A stretch of DNA of 48,923 nt, taken from NCBI GenBank assembly GCA_011389895.1, contig JAABTN010000021.1, forward strand, positions 1-48,923, given 5' to 3'. The position numbers were made by a program, and so were the translations under genes. The notes under the pieces were generated by a model. The model was not told the origin of the DNA. It made no database searches and was given only the letters and a program-made list of their open reading frames with translations. Every line of letters begins with the position of its first letter. Within the stretch, counting starts at the first letter, position 1. The stretch comes from Maritimibacter sp. GTDB lineage: Bacteria; Pseudomonadota; Alphaproteobacteria; Rhodobacterales; Rhodobacteraceae. Positions 8,330 to 17,311 of the stretch are shown here, piece by piece.

Positions 8330-9841
8330 ATGAGCTGGCTGCACGATCTGATCGGGGATCACCCCGCCGACCGCGTTGCGATCACCGATTTTGACGGCAC
8401 GCCCCATACCTATGGGGCCATGCGAGAGATGGTGGACAGCCTTGCCGAAACGCTCACGGCCTGCGGTCTGCGGCCCGGCGACCGGCTCATGCTTATCTCC
8501 GAGAATTGCGCTGCTTACGCGGTCGCGATCATGGCGGCAAGCCGGATCGGGGCATGGGTCATGCCGGTCAACGCCCGCCAGACGGTGGATGAGGTTGACG
8601 CGCTGGCCAACCACGCCAGACCCCGGCTGATCCTCTTCACCCCCGAGGCGTCAGAGCCATCGCGCAGCCATGCGGCGCGGTTGGGGGCGACGCATCACGG
8701 CGCGCTGGCCTGTGGCGAGATCGTGATCGCGGGCCCGATGGATGGCCCCGGCACCGAACCCGCACCGGTGGGCGACACGCCCGAGGCGCGGGTTGCCGCG
8801 CTCATGTATACCACCGGCACGACATCGGCGCCGAAGGGCGTGATGCTGACCCATGGCAACCTGACGTGGAACGCGATGTCTTCGGCCCGGTTGCGTGACA
8901 TTGCGCCGGGCGACGTGGTCATCGGCGTGCTCCCCGGCACGCATATCTTCGGCTTTTCCTCGGCCTTTCTCGCCGCCATGCACGCCGGTGGCACGATCCG
9001 CTTCATGACCCGGTTCGACGCGGGCCATGTTCTCGATGCGATCGAGGAAGGCGGGGCCGTGCTTCCCGCCGTGCCGCAAATGTACCAGGCACTTTTGGAC
9101 GAGGCTGATCGGCGCGGCCGCCCGGTGGTGGCCCCGAAGCTTCATTACATCTCGTCGGGCGGCGCGCCTTTGGACCCGGCGTGGAAAGAACGGGTCGAGG
9201 CGATGTTCGGCCTGCCGCTGCACAATGGATACGGGCTCACCGAAACCTCGCCCGGCGTCTGCGGCGGGTCGAACCGGCGGCCACGCCGCGATCTCGCCCT
9301 TGGTGAAGTGCTCCCCGATGTGACCTGCATCATCGACGCGCCGGACGCGCGCGGGATAGGGGAGCTTTTGATCCGTGGCCCGAACATCATGAAAGGCTAT
9401 TTCCGCGACGATGAGGCAACCCGCGCGGCGATCCGCGATGACGGGTTCTTTCGCTCCGGCGATCTTGCCCGGATCGACCCGGATGGCGCGGTCTGGCTCA
9501 TGGGACGCAAGAAAGAGCTGATCATCCGGTCCGGCTTCAACGTCTACCCGCCCGAGATCGAGGCCATGCTGACCCGGCACGCCGGGGTGACCCAGACCGC
9601 CGTCGTCGGGCGCAACGTGCCCGGCAACGAAGAGATCATCGCCTTCGTGACCGCCCGCCCCGGTGTGATGGAAGATGATCTCAAGGGGTTTCTCCATGAC
9701 CATCTGGTGGCGTACAAGGTGCCCCAGCATATCGTCCTGATCGACGACTTTCCCCGTGCCGCCACCGGCAAGATATTGAAACACCGGCTTGTCGATCTTC
9801 ATATCGACGAGCTTGACCGGCGCGCCGCGCTGGCATCGTGA
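8330..9841 (+). CDS. Class I AMP-forming acyl-CoA ligase
   Basis: The protein activates a carboxylic acid with ATP and CoA via an acyl-adenylate. In the 503 residues the P-loop YTTGTTSAPKGVMLTHGN is at about 160-178, the A5 motif NGYGLTETSPG is near residue 300, the hinge region GRKKELIIRSGFNVYPPEIE is in the C-terminal part, and the catalytic lysine is in ATGKILKHRL close to the end. All are intact. ATG at 8330 was chosen over 8318 because GGAGG sits just upstream of it. It is the first gene of an operon with the fused hydratase/dehydrogenase and the paired acyl-CoA dehydrogenases, matching the role of PimA in pim-type dicarboxylate operons. The acid it activates cannot be read from the sequence. 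Confidence 0.9.
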   Translation: MSWLHDLIGDHPADRVAITDFDGTPHTYGAMREMVDSLAETLTACGLRPGDRLMLISENCAAYAVAIMAASRIGAWVMPVNARQTVDEVDALANHARPRLILFTPEASEPSRSHAARLGATHHGALACGEIVIAGPMDGPGTEPAPVGDTPEARVAALMYTTGTTSAPKGVMLTHGNLTWNAMSSARLRDIAPGDVVIGVLPGTHIFGFSSAFLAAMHAGGTIRFMTRFDAGHVLDAIEEGGAVLPAVPQMYQALLDEADRRGRPVVAPKLHYISSGGAPLDPAWKERVEAMFGLPLHNGYGLTETSPGVCGGSNRRPRRDLALGEVLPDVTCIIDAPDARGIGELLIRGPNIMKGYFRDDEATRAAIRDDGFFRSGDLARIDPDGAVWLMGRKKELIIRSGFNVYPPEIEAMLTRHAGVTQTAVVGRNVPGNEEIIAFVTARPGVMEDDLKGFLHDHLVAYKVPQHIVLIDDFPRAATGKILKHRLVDLHIDELDRRAALAS

Positions 9842-9864
9842 AACCGTAGAGGAACCGAGACCCC

Positions 9865-11961
9865 ATGAGTGACAGCAGCCAGATCAACGATGTCATTTCC
9901 CTTGAGCGCGTGGGCGAAATCGCGCTCGTGCGTATCGACAACCCGCCGGTGAATGCCTCGGCCCAGCCGGTGCGCCGGGGATTGATCGACGCCGTGGCCG
10001 CGGCCAATGCCGACGACGCGGTTAAGGTCATCGCGATCTACGCGGCGGGCCGAACCTTTATCGCCGGGGCCGACATCCGCGAGTTTGGCAAGACCCCGAA
10101 AGAGCCGTCGCTGCCCGATACGATCAACACGATCGAGGCGAGCGCGAAACCGGTGATCTCGGCCCCGCATGGCACGGCGCTTGGCGGCGGGCTCGAAATC
10201 TGCATGGGCACGCATGCCCGCATCGGGGTCAAGGGTCTGCGGGTCGGGTTGCCCGAGATCAACCTTGGCCTGCTTCCGGGCGCGGGGGGCACCCAGCGCG
10301 GTCCTCGGCTCATGGGTATGAAGAACACGCTCGACATGTCGCTGACCGGCAAGATGGTTCCGGGCGAGACGGCGGTGGACTGGGGGCTTATCGACGGGAT
10401 CGAAGAGGGCGCGCCGCGCGACGTCGCGCTGAAGGCAGCGCAGGCCGTGCTTGACGGCACGCTCGCGACCCGGCGGACAAGCGACCTGCCGGTCGAGATG
10501 GACGAAAACGCGCTGGCCGACGCCCGCGCGATGATCGCGGCGAAGATGCCGTTTCTCGACAGCGCGCCGTTGGTCGTGGATGCCGTCGAACGCTCCCCCG
10601 GCGATGTGCAGGAGGGCATGAAATTCGAGCGCGAAAGTTTCGTGACCTGTCTCAAGACCGCCAGCGGTCGTGGCATGATACACGCCTTCTTCGCCGAGCG
10701 CGCGGTGGCGAAAATTCCCGAAGCCGGGGCCACGCCACGCGACATTCGAAAGATCGGCGTGATCGGCGGCGGCACGATGGGGTCGGGCATTGCCACATCG
10801 GCATTGAACGCGGGCTTTGAAGTGCGGTTGATCGAGGTTACCGAGGACGCGCTGGAGCGCGGCACGGCGACGATCACGAAAAACCTTGAAGGGGCCGTGA
10901 AACGGGGCAAATCGACCGAGGCGAAGATGCAGGAGGCGCTTGGCCGCCTGACCCCTTCGACAGAGATGGAGACCCTTGCCGATGCCGACCTCGTGATCGA
11001 AGCCGTGTTCGAGAACATGGAGGTGAAGAAGGATATCTTCACCAACCTTGACCGCATCTGCAAAGCGGGCGCCATCCTCGCCTCGAACACCTCTTACCTC
11101 GACATCAACGAAATCGCGTCCGTGACGGGGCGCCCCGGTGACGTGATCGGTCTGCATTTCTTCAGCCCGGCCCATATCATGAAGCTTCTCGAAATCGTCG
11201 TCGCCGACAAAACCGCGCCCGAGGTGGTGGCGAGCGGCTTCAACCTTGCCAAACAAATGAAGAAGATCGGCGTGCGCGCGGGGGTTTGCGACGGGTTCAT
11301 CGGCAACCGCATTCTCGCCTACTACGGCAAAACCGCAGGCTACCTGATGGAAGACGGGGCCAGCCCGGAGCAGATCGACACCGCACTCGAGGCCTTCGGG
11401 TTCGCCATGGGGCCCTACAAGGTCGGCGATCTCGCCGGGCTGGATATCGGCTGGGCCAACCGCAAACGCATGGCCGACACCCGGCCCGAGGATGAGCGTT
11501 ACGTGCGCATCCATGACCGGATTTGCGAAGAGGGCTGGTTCGGGCGCAAGACCGGCAAAGGGTTCTACATCTATGATGACGAGGGCCCGCGCCCGAACCC
11601 CGGCGCGCTTGAAATCATCGCGGCGGAACGCGCCGCCAAGGGCATCACCCCGCGCGATTTCAGCGATCAGGAAATCGTCGACCGCTACATGACCGCGATG
11701 ATTTCCGAGGCCGCACGCGTGGTGGAAGAGGGCATCGCCCTGCGCCCGATCGACGTGGATGCTGTGTTTCTCTTCGGCTACGGGTTCCCGCGGTTTCGCG
11801 GCGGGCCGCTCAAATACGCGGACGAAATCGGGGCGGCAGAGATCGTTCAGCGGATCGAGACCTATGCCAAGGATGACGCATATTATTGGAAGGTGCCCGC
11901 CATACTTCGCCGTATGGCCGAAGATGGCAGCACCTTCGAAGACTTGAACAAGGAGGGTTGA
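9865..11961 (+). CDS. Bifunctional enoyl-CoA hydratase / 3-hydroxyacyl-CoA dehydrogenase (FadJ/PimF-like)
   Basis: This 698-residue fusion performs the second and third steps of beta-oxidation. The N-terminal crotonase part has GRTFIAGADIREF (oxyanion region), HGTALGGGLEICMG and GLPEINLGLLPGAGGTQRG; the glutamate in GLPE is one of the catalytic pair. The dehydrogenase part begins with the NAD-binding IGVIGGGTMGSGIATSALN near residue 300 and contains the catalytic histidine in GLHFFSPAHIMKLLEIV. A C-terminal dehydrogenase domain duplicate follows, with FGYGFPRFRGGPLKYAD. Length and order fit FadB/FadJ alpha subunits. It is 23 bases after the ligase and 1 base before the next gene's start. The thiolase that would complete the spiral is not in this operon; one is at 19300-20502. 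A long open frame on the opposite strand is only a composition effect. Confidence 0.93.
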   Translation: MSDSSQINDVISLERVGEIALVRIDNPPVNASAQPVRRGLIDAVAAANADDAVKVIAIYAAGRTFIAGADIREFGKTPKEPSLPDTINTIEASAKPVISAPHGTALGGGLEICMGTHARIGVKGLRVGLPEINLGLLPGAGGTQRGPRLMGMKNTLDMSLTGKMVPGETAVDWGLIDGIEEGAPRDVALKAAQAVLDGTLATRRTSDLPVEMDENALADARAMIAAKMPFLDSAPLVVDAVERSPGDVQEGMKFERESFVTCLKTASGRGMIHAFFAERAVAKIPEAGATPRDIRKIGVIGGGTMGSGIATSALNAGFEVRLIEVTEDALERGTATITKNLEGAVKRGKSTEAKMQEALGRLTPSTEMETLADADLVIEAVFENMEVKKDIFTNLDRICKAGAILASNTSYLDINEIASVTGRPGDVIGLHFFSPAHIMKLLEIVVADKTAPEVVASGFNLAKQMKKIGVRAGVCDGFIGNRILAYYGKTAGYLMEDGASPEQIDTALEAFGFAMGPYKVGDLAGLDIGWANRKRMADTRPEDERYVRIHDRICEEGWFGRKTGKGFYIYDDEGPRPNPGALEIIAAERAAKGITPRDFSDQEIVDRYMTAMISEAARVVEEGIALRPIDVDAVFLFGYGFPRFRGGPLKYADEIGAAEIVQRIETYAKDDAYYWKVPAILRRMAEDGSTFEDLNKEG

Positions 11962-11962
11962 G

Positions 11963-13150
11963 ATGGACCTGAGTTTCAGCAAGGAAGAAACCGAATTCCG
12001 TGAAGAGGTTCGCGCCTTCCTCGAAGAGAACCTGCCGAAAGAGCTGTCGGAAAAGGTCCGCACGGGCGCGGATCTTGAAAAAGCCGATATGGACCGGTGG
12101 CACGCGATCCTAAACGACAAGGGCTGGCTGGCGACGACATGGCCGAAAGAGTTCGGGGGCCCCGGATGGTCGCCAGTCGAAAAGCATATCTTCGAAGAAG
12201 AGACCGCGCGCGCCCATGCGCCGCGCATCGTTCCCTTTGGTCTCGCCATGCTTGGCCCGGTGCTACAATCCTTTGGCACCAAGGAACAACAGGAGGCGAT
12301 CCTGCCCCGAATCCTGTCTGGCGAGGATTGGTGGTGCCAGGGGTATTCGGAGCCTGGGGCCGGGTCCGACCTTGCGTCCTTGAAAACCCGCGCGGTGCGC
12401 GACGGTGACGACTATGTCATCAACGGGCAAAAGACATGGACCACGCTTGGCCAACACGCCAACAAGATTTTCTGTCTCGTGCGGACCAAGACAGATGGCA
12501 AGCCGCAGGAGGGGATCAGCTTCATCCTCGTCGATCTCGACACGCCGGGTATCGAAATGCGCCCCATCCGGCTGATCGAAGGCGGCCACGAGGTGAACGA
12601 GGTGTTCTTCACCGATGTGCGCGTGCCCGCCGAAAACCTTGTCGGCGAAGAGAACATGGGCTGGACCATTGCGAAATTCCTGCTCACCCACGAGCGCACC
12701 AATATCGCGGGCGTGGGCTATTCCATGCAAGGCCTGGTGGAGTTGAAAGCGCTTGCGCGCCGGGTGAAGCGGAACGGAAGACCGTTGATCGAGAACCCGC
12801 TTTTCGCCGCACGCATCGCGCAGATGGAGATTGATCTGGAGGCGATGAAGATCACCAACCTGCGCATGCTCTACACGGCCCAGACACAGGGCGCACCGGG
12901 GCCGGAAACCTCGATCCTGAAGATCAAGGGCACGGTCATTCGCCAGACCCAGAACGAACTGGCGCGCCGGGCGCTAGGTCCGGCGGCGGCCCCGTTCCCG
13001 TCCGAGGACATGTTCGGCAACGCCGCCCTGACCGAAGCCGAGGACGTGCACAACGCCGGCACCTATTTCAACAACCGCAAGCTCTCGATCTTCGGTGGGT
13101 CCAACGAGATCCAGCGTAATATCCTGAGCAAAGCCATGCTGGAGCTGTGA
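11963..13150 (+). CDS. Acyl-CoA dehydrogenase, large chain of a heteromeric pair (PimC-like)
   Basis: The 395-residue protein has an acyl-CoA dehydrogenase fold: GYSEPGAGSDLASLKTRA in the flavin/substrate region and FGGSNEIQRNILSKAML at the end. The position that is the catalytic Glu in medium-chain enzymes (YEGT) is a glycine here (FGGS). Glu244 in LLTHERTNIAG instead aligns with the helix-G glutamate used by isovaleryl- and long-chain enzymes and by FadE26-type heteromers, so the protein is likely active with a moved base. Immediately downstream (1 base) is a shorter, diverged partner. This pairing, with the ligase and hydratase/dehydrogenase, resembles PimC/PimD, which oxidise pimeloyl-CoA and related dicarboxyl-CoAs. 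Family certain, substrate inferred. Confidence 0.88.
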   Translation: MDLSFSKEETEFREEVRAFLEENLPKELSEKVRTGADLEKADMDRWHAILNDKGWLATTWPKEFGGPGWSPVEKHIFEEETARAHAPRIVPFGLAMLGPVLQSFGTKEQQEAILPRILSGEDWWCQGYSEPGAGSDLASLKTRAVRDGDDYVINGQKTWTTLGQHANKIFCLVRTKTDGKPQEGISFILVDLDTPGIEMRPIRLIEGGHEVNEVFFTDVRVPAENLVGEENMGWTIAKFLLTHERTNIAGVGYSMQGLVELKALARRVKRNGRPLIENPLFAARIAQMEIDLEAMKITNLRMLYTAQTQGAPGPETSILKIKGTVIRQTQNELARRALGPAAAPFPSEDMFGNAALTEAEDVHNAGTYFNNRKLSIFGGSNEIQRNILSKAMLEL

Positions 13151-13151
13151 C

Positions 13152-14210
13152 ATGGATTTTTCCCTGACCGAAGATCGCCGGATGCTGTCAGACAGCCTGA
13201 CCCGTTTCCTTGCCGACAAATACGGGGTCGAGCATCGTATCAAGGTGGCCTATGACGCCCCGTTTCACGACACCGCCCTCTGGTCCGACATGGCAGAGCT
13301 GGGCGTGCTCTACGCGCTCGCCCCGGAAGAGGCGGGCGGGTTTGGCGGCACCGGGTTTGACGTGACCACCGTGTTCGATGCGCTGGGCAAGGGGCTGTGC
13401 CCGGCCCCGGTCCTGGGCACGCTGATGGCGTCGTCCCTGATGACATCCGCAGGCGCGGACCAAGACAGCCTGCTTGACGGATCGCAGCGCTACGCGGTCG
13501 CCATGGGTGAGCTTGACGCGCCCTATGATCTGGACGGGATCGAGACGACCTTTGCGGGGGGCAAGCTGTCGGGCCGCAAATCCGTGGTCTATGGCGGCAA
13601 CGATGCCGAGGTATTCCTGGTCGCGGCCAAAGCGGGCGAGACCATCGGTATCTACGAGGTAAAGGCGTCGGACGCGCAGGTGACCGGATACGGTTTGATC
13701 GACGGTGGCGGGGCGGCGGAGCTTTTCCTTGACGCCACCCCGGCGACCGAATTGATCGCGGACGGGCGCGCGGCTTTGGAACATGCGCTTGATCTCGGGC
13801 GGCTCGCGCTGTGTGCCGAGGCGGTCGGTCTCATGGATGCGACCAACGAAATCCTGCTCGACTACCTGCGCACCCGCAAACAATTCGGCGTCCCGATCGG
13901 CAAATTTCAGGCCCTGCAACACCGCGCGGTCGATCTTGTGACCGAGATCGAACAGGCGCGGTCGATCACCATCCTCGCCGCCTCGCGGATCGGGGAAGAT
14001 GATCAGGCGCGGATCGTGGCGATGGCAAAGAACCTGATCGGGCGGGCCGCCCGCCTGATGTCGGAAGAAACGATCCAGATGCATGGTGGTATCGCCCTGA
14101 CATGGGAAACGGCTGTCAGCCATTACACAAAGCGGCTGGTGATGATCGACGCGCAACTGGGCGACGAAGATTATCAGCTTGAAAAGGTGATGGCGGATTA
14201 CGCTGCCTGA
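13152..14210 (+). CDS. Acyl-CoA dehydrogenase, small chain of a heteromeric pair (PimD-like)
   Basis: This 352-residue acyl-CoA dehydrogenase homologue is shorter and more diverged than its partner. The C-terminal domain is clear: YLRTRKQFGVPIGKFQALQH and ETIQMHGGIALTWE are conserved flavin-contact segments. The middle barrel is shortened and the usual TEPxAGSD motif is not visible, as in small subunits of alpha2beta2 enzymes (PimD, FadE27). No canonical C-terminal catalytic Glu is visible, so the chain probably contributes to flavin and substrate binding while the large chain provides the base. It is the last gene of the operon, followed by a hairpin terminator and convergent with the thioesterase gene. 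Confidence 0.87.
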   Translation: MDFSLTEDRRMLSDSLTRFLADKYGVEHRIKVAYDAPFHDTALWSDMAELGVLYALAPEEAGGFGGTGFDVTTVFDALGKGLCPAPVLGTLMASSLMTSAGADQDSLLDGSQRYAVAMGELDAPYDLDGIETTFAGGKLSGRKSVVYGGNDAEVFLVAAKAGETIGIYEVKASDAQVTGYGLIDGGGAAELFLDATPATELIADGRAALEHALDLGRLALCAEAVGLMDATNEILLDYLRTRKQFGVPIGKFQALQHRAVDLVTEIEQARSITILAASRIGEDDQARIVAMAKNLIGRAARLMSEETIQMHGGIALTWETAVSHYTKRLVMIDAQLGDEDYQLEKVMADYAA

Positions 14211-14234
14211 TCATCGGGGCATCGCGAAACGGGT

Positions 14235-14262
14235 AAGGGGCGGGCAGTGACACGCCCTTTTT
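14235..14262 (+). terminator. Terminator of the acyl-CoA ligase operon
   Basis: GGGCG (14238-14242) pairs with CGCCC (14253-14257) around a 10-base loop, followed by five T residues. The stem is short but the T-run is good. It separates convergent transcription from the minus-strand operon. Confidence 0.55.
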
Positions 14263-14266
14263 CCTG

Positions 14267-14671
14267 TCAGCCCGACCGATACCGAAACACGCCCGTGCCG
14301 GTTGCCAGCCGCGCCCCGGTCTCGTCGCTGATCACCGCTTCGGCAAAGAAGGTCTTGCGCCCGCCCCCGGTCATATGCGCTTCGGCGATAAGCGTTTTGC
14401 CGGTCGGCTGGGCGAGGAAATTGACGGTGAGCGACAAGGTCATGGCCAATCTGCGGTCTTCACGCGACCCGGTGAAACAGCCCGCGAACCCCATCGCGGT
14501 GTCCAGAAGCGTGGCGTAAACGCCGCCGTGCGGGATACCATAGCGATTGCCGATCTTCGCCGTGACCGGCATTTCCCACCGCGCATAACCTTCGGACCAC
14601 TCCGCGATCTCGAAGCCCAAGAGTTTTTGCAATTCGTAGGGGTCTTCGATCAACGCCGGGTCGAGGCTCAT
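14267..14671 (-). CDS. PaaI-type hotdog thioesterase
   Basis: The 134-residue protein has the hotdog-fold pattern of PaaI/YbgC-like acyl-CoA thioesterases: GNRYGIPHGGVYATLLDTAMG, with the HGG turn that positions the thioester, then LTVNFLAQPTGKTLIAEAHM and the closing ATGTGVFRY. Such enzymes release CoA from dead-end or stalled acyl-CoAs. The ATG at 14671 was chosen because GGAGGAG is just upstream; the frame is open further but without a start signal. It is the last gene of the long minus-strand operon and overlaps the IclR gene by 4 bases (ATGA), which implies coupled translation. The role here is probably to rescue CoA in this pathway. Confidence 0.88.
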   Translation of the reverse strand: MSLDPALIEDPYELQKLLGFEIAEWSEGYARWEMPVTAKIGNRYGIPHGGVYATLLDTAMGFAGCFTGSREDRRLAMTLSLTVNFLAQPTGKTLIAEAHMTGGGRKTFFAEAVISDETGARLATGTGVFRYRSG

Positions 14672-15480
14672 GTCTCCTCCTTGGGCGTCCCGGACGAGAG
14701 GTTGCGCGCCGCCCGTTTGAGCGGTTCGGCATAATGTTCCATCAGTTCTTCCGGTGAGACGAGAAAGCTGGGGCCGCCGACGTTGAGCCCATAGATGCGG
14801 TCGCCGTTCAACGACAGGAACGGCACCGCGATCCCATGCACCTCCTTGCGCCAGCCGCCAAAGCCGGTGCAAAGCCCGTATGTCTCGTAATCCGCGAGGG
14901 CCTGTTCCATGCTCTTCTCGATCCGGACCTTGTCCTCGGGCCGCTCGTCTATCGCAAGCTGGATGATATGACCGCGCTCTTTCTCGTTCATCGCGACGAG
15001 AATGGCCCGCCCGATGGCCGAATGCATGATCGGCAACCGCGCGCCGACGTTGATCGTCAGCGCCACCGCCTGTTTCGAACGGTGCACGGCGGTATAGACC
15101 GCCGACAACCGGTGCTGTTCGGCCAGCGCCGCGGTGATGTTGGGGTTCGGCCCTTCACACAGAACCTTGAGCTCTTCTTGCGCGCGGTCAGCAATCTCCA
15201 TCCCGGAGAGCACGCCGAAACCCAAAGACAGCACCCCCGCGCCAAGCCGGTAGGTGCCCGTGCGGTCGGAATAGACGAGATAATCGAGCTTTCGCAGGGT
15301 ATGGGTCAACCGCGAGATCGTCGGTTTGGGCAGACCGGTGCGCTGCGCGATCTCCTGATTGGTCAGGTTCGTCTCGTAGGGTCGAAAACACCGAAGCACG
15401 TCGAGACCCCGCGCGAGCGCGGTCACGAACTTGCGGTCCCCGTCCGCCTCAAGGTCTTCGATCAGGTCGTCTTTGGTCAT
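14668..15480 (-). CDS. IclR-family transcriptional regulator
   Basis: The 270-residue protein has an N-terminal winged helix (LARGLDVLRCF, then the recognition region TGLPKPTISRLTHTLRKLDYL) and a C-terminal GAF-like effector domain (MHSAIGRAILVAM, GWRKEVHGIAVPF, LNVGGPSF). IclR proteins act as repressors or activators of catabolic genes and bind an aromatic or aliphatic acid. It is encoded within the minus-strand catabolic operon, 11 bases from the upstream SDR gene, so it would control its own level if it binds the operators at 25124-25138 and 25177-25191. A third similar site lies at 8221-8235. The family is confident; the operator link and effector are inferred. Confidence 0.93.
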   Translation of the reverse strand: MTKDDLIEDLEADGDRKFVTALARGLDVLRCFRPYETNLTNQEIAQRTGLPKPTISRLTHTLRKLDYLVYSDRTGTYRLGAGVLSLGFGVLSGMEIADRAQEELKVLCEGPNPNITAALAEQHRLSAVYTAVHRSKQAVALTINVGARLPIMHSAIGRAILVAMNEKERGHIIQLAIDERPEDKVRIEKSMEQALADYETYGLCTGFGGWRKEVHGIAVPFLSLNGDRIYGLNVGGPSFLVSPEELMEHYAEPLKRAARNLSSGTPKEET

Positions 15481-15491
15481 GGCCTGTCCCC

Positions 15492-16286
15492 TTATACGGC
15501 GGTCAATCCCCCATCAACGGAAATTGCCTGTCCGGTCATGAAACTGTTCGCGTCCGAGACGATGAAAAGCATCGCCTGAACCACTTCCGCAGGGTCCGCG
15601 ACCCGGCGCATCGGCACGCGCGCGGAAATGCGTTTGTAGGCGTCTTCGCGACTGATGCCATGGGCGGCACCGACCATGTCGCCCATGGTTTCGACCATCG
15701 GGGTCGCGGCGAAGGACGGGCAGATGGCATTGACGCGGATGTTATCGCGCGCGACTTCGTCAGCGGCGGCCTTGGTCATCCCCACAACGGCGTGTTTCGA
15801 GGCCGCATAGGCCGAAAGATGGCCGGAGCCGACCAGCCCGGCGGCAGAGGCGGTGTTGAGGATCGCGCCCGTCTTGGCCCGGGTCATCACCGGGATCTGG
15901 TGGCGCATCCCGATAAAGACGCCCTTGGCGTTGATCTCCATGACGCGGTCGTAATCTTCAAGCGGAATATCCTGAAGCTTCACCACGCCATTGCCGATGC
16001 CCGCGTTGTTAAGCGCGATATCGAGCGTGCCCCAACGCGCGACCGCCGCGCCGATATGGGCCCCCATGGTTTCATCATCGGTGACCGAGAAGGCTTGGGC
16101 GATGACCTCGGCCCCTTGGGCTTCAAGCTGTCGGGAAAGCGCCTGCAAACCCGCCTCGTTCACATCGGACAGAAGGAGTTTTGCCCCCGCCCTTGCGAAA
16201 TCCGCCGCTGCCATCGCGCCAAAGCCCGAGGCGGCGCCGGTGATCTGCACGACCTTGCCGTCAAACCCGTGGTCACGATCCGCCAT
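15492..16286 (-). CDS. Short-chain dehydrogenase/reductase
   Basis: The 264-residue SDR has the cofactor motif TGAASGFGAMAA near the N-terminus, the NNAG motif in ALNNAGIG, the catalytic serine in NTASAAGLVG, and the YAASK catalytic pair. The aspartate in LLLSDVNE after the second strand favours NAD over NADP. The usual C-terminal GQAISVDGG is present. The ATG at 16286 follows GGAGG and overlaps the end of the upstream kinase gene by 14 bases. In LvaABCDE-like pathways an SDR oxidises a 3-hydroxyacid product, which would fit here, but the true substrate is not known. Confidence 0.9.
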   Translation of the reverse strand: MADRDHGFDGKVVQITGAASGFGAMAAADFARAGAKLLLSDVNEAGLQALSRQLEAQGAEVIAQAFSVTDDETMGAHIGAAVARWGTLDIALNNAGIGNGVVKLQDIPLEDYDRVMEINAKGVFIGMRHQIPVMTRAKTGAILNTASAAGLVGSGHLSAYAASKHAVVGMTKAAADEVARDNIRVNAICPSFAATPMVETMGDMVGAAHGISREDAYKRISARVPMRRVADPAEVVQAMLFIVSDANSFMTGQAISVDGGLTAV

Positions 16287-17301
16287 GCGCGGCCTCCAAT
16301 CCCTTGGCCGCGAAGCGTGGCACCGCCTGCCCCAGACGCATCGCGCGTTCCGGGTTCGAGGCGTTGCCATCCAGCGCGCGCTTGTAGACACCTTGGATGA
16401 TCGCCGCCATGCGGAAGAACGCGAAGGCGACATAGAAATTCAGATTGTCGATCCCCGGCAGGTCGCGGGCCTTGCAATACATCTCGACAAAGGCGTCATC
16501 GCTTGGAATGCCAAGGCTTGCGCGATCGACGCCCTCAAGCCCGCGTCCCTCGGCCCCCGGCGGCATCTGCCACTGCATCAGGAGCGAGGCGAGATCGGCA
16601 TAGGGGTGGCCGATAGTGGACAATTCCCAATCCAGCACGGCGGCGCATTGCGGCCCGTCGACCGCGAACAGCATGTTGTCGATGCGGTAATCCCCGTGCA
16701 CCAGCCGCCGCTGGTTCTCGTCCGGGATATTGCCGCCCAGCCAGTCGATGAGATCGTTCATCGCCGGAATATCCTCGGTCTCGGAGGCGCGGTATTGCTT
16801 GGTCCAGCGTCCCAGTTGCCGCTCGAAGTAATTGCCCGGCGGGCCATAGTCGGACAGCCCGACCGCCTCGATATCAACCGAATGGATGGCGGCGAGCACG
16901 CGGCACATCTCGGCATAAATCGCGCTGCGCTCTGTCTTTGACACATCGGGAATGCGGGGATCGTCGATGTTGCGGCCCCGGACGGCCTCCATGATATAGA
17001 AATCCGAACCGATCACATCGGGGTCTTCACAGAGCGCATGCATGCGCGCGACCGGCACGTCGGTGGCCGCCAGCGCAGATTGCACGCGATACTCGCGGTC
17101 CACCGCATGTGCGGATTTCAAGAGCTGGCCGGGGGGTTTGCGCCGCAAAACATACGCACCCGTAGGGGTGGTGAGCCGATAGGTCGGGTTCGATTGGCCG
17201 ACATCGAATTTCTCGGCCTCGACCGGCCCCTTGAAGCCGTCGATATGGGCTTCGGCCCAGATGGCCACGGCCTTTGTGTCAAGCGTTCGGGTGTCAGTCA
17301 C
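16273..17301 (-). CDS. APH-fold phosphotransferase (ACAD10/ACAD11-type kinase domain)
   Basis: The 342-residue protein has the aminoglycoside-phosphotransferase/choline-kinase fold. It shows a glycine-rich QSNPTYRLTT, an ATP-binding lysine in VLRRKPPG, the catalytic HGDYRIDNMLF (Asp204, Asn209), and the magnesium-binding Asp224 in VLDWELSTIGHPYADLA. The closest well-known relatives of this type are the kinase domain of ACAD11 and LvaA. There it phosphorylates the hydroxyl of a 4-hydroxyacyl-CoA so that the neighbouring ACAD-type enzyme can remove it. Here an ACAD11-like dehydrogenase lies two genes upstream, with a histidine-phosphatase-like gene between. The start is GTG at 17301 preceded by GAGGGGG. 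Antibiotic resistance is unlikely given the context. Fold is confident; substrate is inferred. Confidence 0.87.
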   Translation of the reverse strand: MTDTRTLDTKAVAIWAEAHIDGFKGPVEAEKFDVGQSNPTYRLTTPTGAYVLRRKPPGQLLKSAHAVDREYRVQSALAATDVPVARMHALCEDPDVIGSDFYIMEAVRGRNIDDPRIPDVSKTERSAIYAEMCRVLAAIHSVDIEAVGLSDYGPPGNYFERQLGRWTKQYRASETEDIPAMNDLIDWLGGNIPDENQRRLVHGDYRIDNMLFAVDGPQCAAVLDWELSTIGHPYADLASLLMQWQMPPGAEGRGLEGVDRASLGIPSDDAFVEMYCKARDLPGIDNLNFYVAFAFFRMAAIIQGVYKRALDGNASNPERAMRLGQAVPRFAAKGLEAAHGGS

Positions 17302-17311
17302 GTCAGCCCCC

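Noticed and set aside
9799-12282. An 827-codon open frame on the minus strand
   Set aside because: It lies opposite the fadJ-like gene. GC-rich third positions remove stop codons on the opposite strand; the translated product has no family features and the plus-strand gene has all catalytic motifs.
14215-14229. Possible fourth operator copy between the convergent operons
   Set aside because: Only 11 of 15 positions match and one arm is lost; it lies between two gene ends, where an operator is not expected.
16273-17301. Aminoglycoside resistance kinase
   Set aside because: The APH fold is present, but the neighbours are acyl-CoA genes and the motifs fit the ACAD10/11-type kinase group better.
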